A stretch of 64,000 nucleotides of DNA from contig NZ_CALIZG010000005.1 of NCBI RefSeq assembly GCF_938028775.1, forward strand, positions 1-64,000, in the 5' to 3' direction. This document shows positions 61,200-64,000 of the stretch, in pieces (position 1 is the first letter of the stretch; each line of letters begins with the position of its first letter). The position numbers were made by a program, and so were the translations under genes. The notes beneath the pieces were generated by a model. The model had not been told where the DNA came from. It saw only the letters and a list, made by a program, of their open reading frames with translations, and made no database searches. Origin of the DNA: Mogibacterium diversum_A (GTDB taxonomy: Bacteria; Bacillota; Clostridia; Peptostreptococcales; Anaerovoracaceae).

Positions 61200-62303
61200 A
61201 TGGGTATCGACAAAACCAAAATTCGTGATGAGCTACTGCCAGAGGTGCGTAGTTATGCGGACAATACTCCGCTTGCCGATAAGGATACACTCGACTGTAG
61301 CCTTGGTATCAATCCGTATGGCTTCCCAGATGTAGTGATCGATATTGTTCATAGTTTCGATGTAAATAGGCTGTATCAGTATCCGCACAGCGATGAGGCT
61401 CAGGAAGCAGTGGTCAAGTACTGGCAAGACTACGCCTTCATCGAGCCGGAAAATGTCGTTATGACTGATGGAAGTGTCTCGGCACTAAATCTACTTGTAA
61501 ATGTATTTGCAAAACCAGGAGCAGAGGCTGTTATGTTCATGCCGACATTTACCGACATGGTCGAATATTCGCGAATGATGGGTATGAAAGTGCACGGAGT
61601 AGCGACTAGTCTTGAAGATAATTTCAAAGAGGATGTAGACCGACTTATCTCAGCAATTACAAAGGATACATCGTTTGTGTATATCGATAATCCCAATAAT
61701 CCAACAGGTCAGGTTCTGTCGAATGAGGAGCTAGGACGTATTTTAAGCAGATGCGAAGAACTAAGCGTCTATGCGATTGTCGATGAGGCATATGCTGATT
61801 TTATCCCTAGGGAAGAATCAGCGGTAATGCTCGGACCCAAGTATAATCACATGATTAGTGTTCGCACCTTCTCAAAAGGATTTGGACTTGCAGGAGCTAG
61901 AGCGGGTTACATAATCACCAATAAAGAGCTTGTGAAATACATCAAAAAAGTTAGCAATCCTTACATGATGAACGAGATGAGTAGAGCGATAACGGCTGCG
62001 ATACTCAATTACGATGTGCAGCCAGTTGAGCACGGCACCGACTTTACAATTATTAAGGGGGCTCTTCGTGATGCCTGCGGAGATAAGCTAATAATGGCAG
62101 AGACGGATGATAGAGTACCTATATGCCTACTCAGACACATTGATGAAAACGTTGATCTGCAGGGGCTACTCATAAATGAAAATATCTTGACTTGTAGTGG
62201 CAGCGAATTTGAGCCACTTAGCAAAAACTTTGTAAGACTGCGTGTACCGAAAATCTCTGAAGCGGGCAAGCTGATACAGGCGATAAAAAAAGTGGCTATC
62301 TGA
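61200..62303 (+). CDS. PLP-dependent aminotransferase, HisC/CobD-like
   Basis: A 367-residue fold-type I enzyme. The N-terminal LDCSLGINPYGFPDVV resembles the 'NPxG' region of histidinol-phosphate aminotransferases and threonine-phosphate decarboxylases; IDNPNNPTGQVLS, VDEAYADF and the PLP-lysine site SVRTFSKGFGLAGARAGYI are clear. GAGGTG precedes the ATG. With no histidine or cobalamin genes next to it, the substrate is uncertain. Confidence 0.85.
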   Translation: MGIDKTKIRDELLPEVRSYADNTPLADKDTLDCSLGINPYGFPDVVIDIVHSFDVNRLYQYPHSDEAQEAVVKYWQDYAFIEPENVVMTDGSVSALNLLVNVFAKPGAEAVMFMPTFTDMVEYSRMMGMKVHGVATSLEDNFKEDVDRLISAITKDTSFVYIDNPNNPTGQVLSNEELGRILSRCEELSVYAIVDEAYADFIPREESAVMLGPKYNHMISVRTFSKGFGLAGARAGYIITNKELVKYIKKVSNPYMMNEMSRAITAAILNYDVQPVEHGTDFTIIKGALRDACGDKLIMAETDDRVPICLLRHIDENVDLQGLLINENILTCSGSEFEPLSKNFVRLRVPKISEAGKLIQAIKKVAI

Positions 62304-62339
62304 TATAGTTATATCGGTGAAAGTTTCTTGCTAGCATGA

Positions 62340-62456
62340 GTGGACGTAAGGATAGTGGAGATTGAAGAAGGTGAATCTACAGACTACTACCGTGATGAAG
62401 CTGGGATTCATTACGTTCCTAAACGCAAGCTTGATGATTTGATAATCACAATGTAG
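62340..62456 (+). other. Possible small ORF or coding remnant
   Basis: A GTG-initiated frame of 38 codons reads MDVRIVEIEEGESTDYYRDE and continues to LDDLIITM. It has protein-like codon content but no clear ribosome binding site. It could be the end of a lost gene. Confidence 0.25.
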
Positions 62457-62490
62457 TAGTTTGAGACAATTCTCGAAGCAATTGATATTA

Positions 62491-62526
62491 GAAAAGGGTA
62501 CACTTCGGATGAAGTGCACCCTTTTC
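62491..62526. terminator. Bidirectional terminator before the phosphoribosyltransferase gene
   Basis: GAAAAGGGTACACTTC pairs with GAAGTGCACCCTTTTC (one mismatch) around 4 nt. It serves the minus-strand gene and the plus-strand transcript. Confidence 0.85.
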
Positions 62527-62554
62527 TTGTGCTAATCGTATTATGAAAAAAGAA

Positions 62555-63106
62555 TTATAAAATCTGTCCATCTTTACCAAACAGAGGTAGCTTCTCTAGG
62601 AAGATGATATCGTCTCTGTCAGCTGCATCACCCTCCGCAAGGACTGCCATCTGACCGACTATATTCCCTCCAACTGCGTTTACAAGCTTATCGAGTGCAG
62701 TTAACGACTCACCGGTACTGATTACATCATCAACTACCAGTATTCGCTTGCCTTCCATGGCTTCACGCTCTTCGCGTCCTACGCATAAAGTCTGCATGTG
62801 GTCTGTTGTAATCGAATCAACGCTTACTGTAATGAGGTCATCCATATAAATCTTAGGACCCTTACGCGCTACGATATAAGGTTTATTACCTGCCTGTCTT
62901 GCCATTTCATATGCCAGAGGGATTCCCTTTGATTCAGCAGTAATTATCACATCGAATTCAGGCGCTTTCTCAAGAAGCTCACTTGCACATGCAACGGTAA
63001 CTTCAACATCGTTGAACATGATAAAAGCTGCGATATATAAGTCGTCTGAAACCTTGCATAGAGGAAGGTGTCTCTCTAGTCCTGCAACATTCAGTAAATA
63101 ATCCAT
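62555..63106 (-). CDS. Purine phosphoribosyltransferase (Apt/Xpt-like)
   Basis: A 183-residue type I phosphoribosyltransferase. The PRPP-binding loop is ILVVDDVISTGESLTAL; FDVIITAESKGIPLAYEMARQAG and PYIVARKGPKIYM match adenine and xanthine phosphoribosyltransferases. It salvages a free purine base to its nucleotide. Adenine versus xanthine cannot be decided by eye. GGAGGACGACC lies before the ATG. Confidence 0.85.
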   Translation of the reverse strand: MDYLLNVAGLERHLPLCKVSDDLYIAAFIMFNDVEVTVACASELLEKAPEFDVIITAESKGIPLAYEMARQAGNKPYIVARKGPKIYMDDLITVSVDSITTDHMQTLCVGREEREAMEGKRILVVDDVISTGESLTALDKLVNAVGGNIVGQMAVLAEGDAADRDDIIFLEKLPLFGKDGQIL

Positions 63107-63313
63107 TGGTCGTCCTCCGTGTCCTATCTTCTATCTAAAAGTATTTAGTGAAGAAAATCTTGATTGAATTATTATAGCACTGCTGATGATAGGCTTGCAA
63201 ACATTGCAATATAGCGCAAAAAATGATAAAATTTCATGATACACAATGATAGTATAATTGCTTAGTATGTGCACTTTTAGAGGCATAAATATAAAGGGAC
63301 ATGGGCATTAGAT

Positions 63314-64000
63314 ATGAATAAAAAGAAATATGAAAATCAACTATACGATGTTAGCTATGTTGAAACGCTCAAAGAACTAGTAGATAACTCTGTTCTGAAA
63401 TTTTCGGACAGAGCTGCGTATATGTACAAGGATGATCACAAGGAACCATTCAAAACGATGACTTATGCCGAGTTCAAAGATGAGCAGAATGCAATCGGTA
63501 CAGCGCTAATCGAGAGAGGTTTTAAGGGTAGTAAGATTGCAGTAATAGGCGATAACTCGCATAGATGGGCACTATCATATTACTCGGTCGTATGTGGCGT
63601 GGGAGTAATTGTGCCTATAGATAGAAACCTTGAAAAGGGCGAAATTACCAACCTGCTGCAGCGTGCTGATGTCGAGGCGGTATTTGCATCAACTAAACTT
63701 GCTAGTACGATAGCGTCGTTACTAGAAGAGCTACCTATAGTAAAAAAAGTTATCATCATGGCGGCACCTGGAGATGACGTTGATGAATTCCTCGAAGATG
63801 AGAGATTCATGACTATGGAGCAGCTCGTTGCAGAAGGAAAAGAACTTGTTGCTCAAGGCAAGCTCGATTATATAGATGCAGAGATTCACGCAGAAGATCT
63901 ATCGACAATCCTGTTCACTTCAGGAACGACTGGGTTAGCTAAAGGTGTAATGCTTTCACACCGAAATCTCTCTCAGAACGTATTTAATATGTCAAAATAC
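63314..64000 (+). CDS. Long-chain acyl-CoA synthetase / AMP-binding protein (partial)
   Basis: The first 229 codons of an AMP-forming ligase; the gene runs past the end of the window. It begins MNKKKYENQLYDVSYVETL and carries the ATP-binding loop FTSGTTGLAKGVMLSH near residue 212. Such enzymes activate fatty acids as acyl-AMP then acyl-CoA. AAGGGAC lies about 20 bp upstream and a TATAAT lies near 63252, so the start is a little uncertain. Confidence 0.88.
   Translation, partial: MNKKKYENQLYDVSYVETLKELVDNSVLKFSDRAAYMYKDDHKEPFKTMTYAEFKDEQNAIGTALIERGFKGSKIAVIGDNSHRWALSYYSVVCGVGVIVPIDRNLEKGEITNLLQRADVEAVFASTKLASTIASLLEELPIVKKVIIMAAPGDDVDEFLEDERFMTMEQLVAEGKELVAQGKLDYIDAEIHAEDLSTILFTSGTTGLAKGVMLSHRNLSQNVFNMSKY

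Noticed and set aside
1..64000. CRISPR array or toxin-antitoxin pair
   Set aside because: No regularly spaced repeats were seen anywhere, and no small gene pair with toxin or antitoxin features was recognised.

Overview
The window looks like chromosomal DNA of a mid-GC, anaerobic, Gram-positive bacterium of the class Clostridia. The gene set resembles the Mogibacterium / Eubacterium-like 'family XIII' group, but that placement is an inference from gene content, not a search result. Supporting signs are strong AGGAGG-type ribosome binding sites, several TTG/GTG starts, a V-type rather than F-type ATPase operon, a class B sortase with a wall-anchored protein, AddB, WalJ and a GAAC-N4-GTTC-like SOS box.

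Layout. 1-4.8 kb: a lipoprotein, a DUF4317 protein, and a malolactic enzyme with its malate-type permease. 4.8-7.9 kb (minus): a zinc-type ABC importer (binding protein, ATPase, permease) plus a small anchored OB-fold-like protein. 8.2-10.2 kb: an SOS-controlled Y-family polymerase with a YolD-like partner. 10.3-12 kb (minus): an unknown protein and a 3-hydroxyacyl-CoA dehydrogenase. 12.1-16.2 kb: an FMN riboswitch and ribD-ribE-ribBA-ribH, followed by two HAD phosphatases (the second ThrH-like). 17.7-21.8 kb: BrnQ with a divergent LysR regulator, then rplM-rpsI with its own promoter and a structured leader, and a GNAT acetyltransferase. 22.3-27.7 kb: a large wall-anchored surface protein, a lipoprotein interrupted by an in-frame UGA, a second GNAT protein and an MscS channel. 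27.8-31.9 kb: a transporter plus M20 amidohydrolase operon preceded by the remnant of another M20 gene, then tRNA-Arg(CCG) and a histidine phosphatase.

31.9-36.3 kb is an accessory island. It holds an IS3-family end fragment and a decayed siphophage tail module on the minus strand (HK97-gp10-like, a small tail-completion-type protein, major tail protein, two tail chaperones, tape measure). Most of these phage genes carry stops or frameshifts. Two unfamiliar membrane-protein genes are intact: one inserted between the chaperone and tape-measure genes, and one AT-rich gene at the right edge. 36.4-47 kb returns to core genes: CorC-type protein, SecA, RF2 with its programmed frameshift, a PpaX-like phosphatase, AddB, WalJ/YycJ and RlmH. 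47.2-49.4 kb has a DMT exporter divergent from a LysR gene, and a small membrane protein. 49.5-58.3 kb is a nine-gene V-type ATPase operon whose c-subunit keeps the residues that bind Na+ in the Enterococcus hirae enzyme. 58.3-64 kb: a phosphohexomutase, class B sortase, HisC/CobD-like aminotransferase, a purine-type phosphoribosyltransferase and the start of an acyl-CoA synthetase that runs off the window.

No complete new multi-gene system is visible. The best leads are the two intact membrane proteins in the prophage scar, the UGA-interrupted zinc-finger-like lipoprotein, the surface protein with a CxxCxxCxxC cluster, the paired palindromes before the transporter/M20 operon, and the structured rplM leader.
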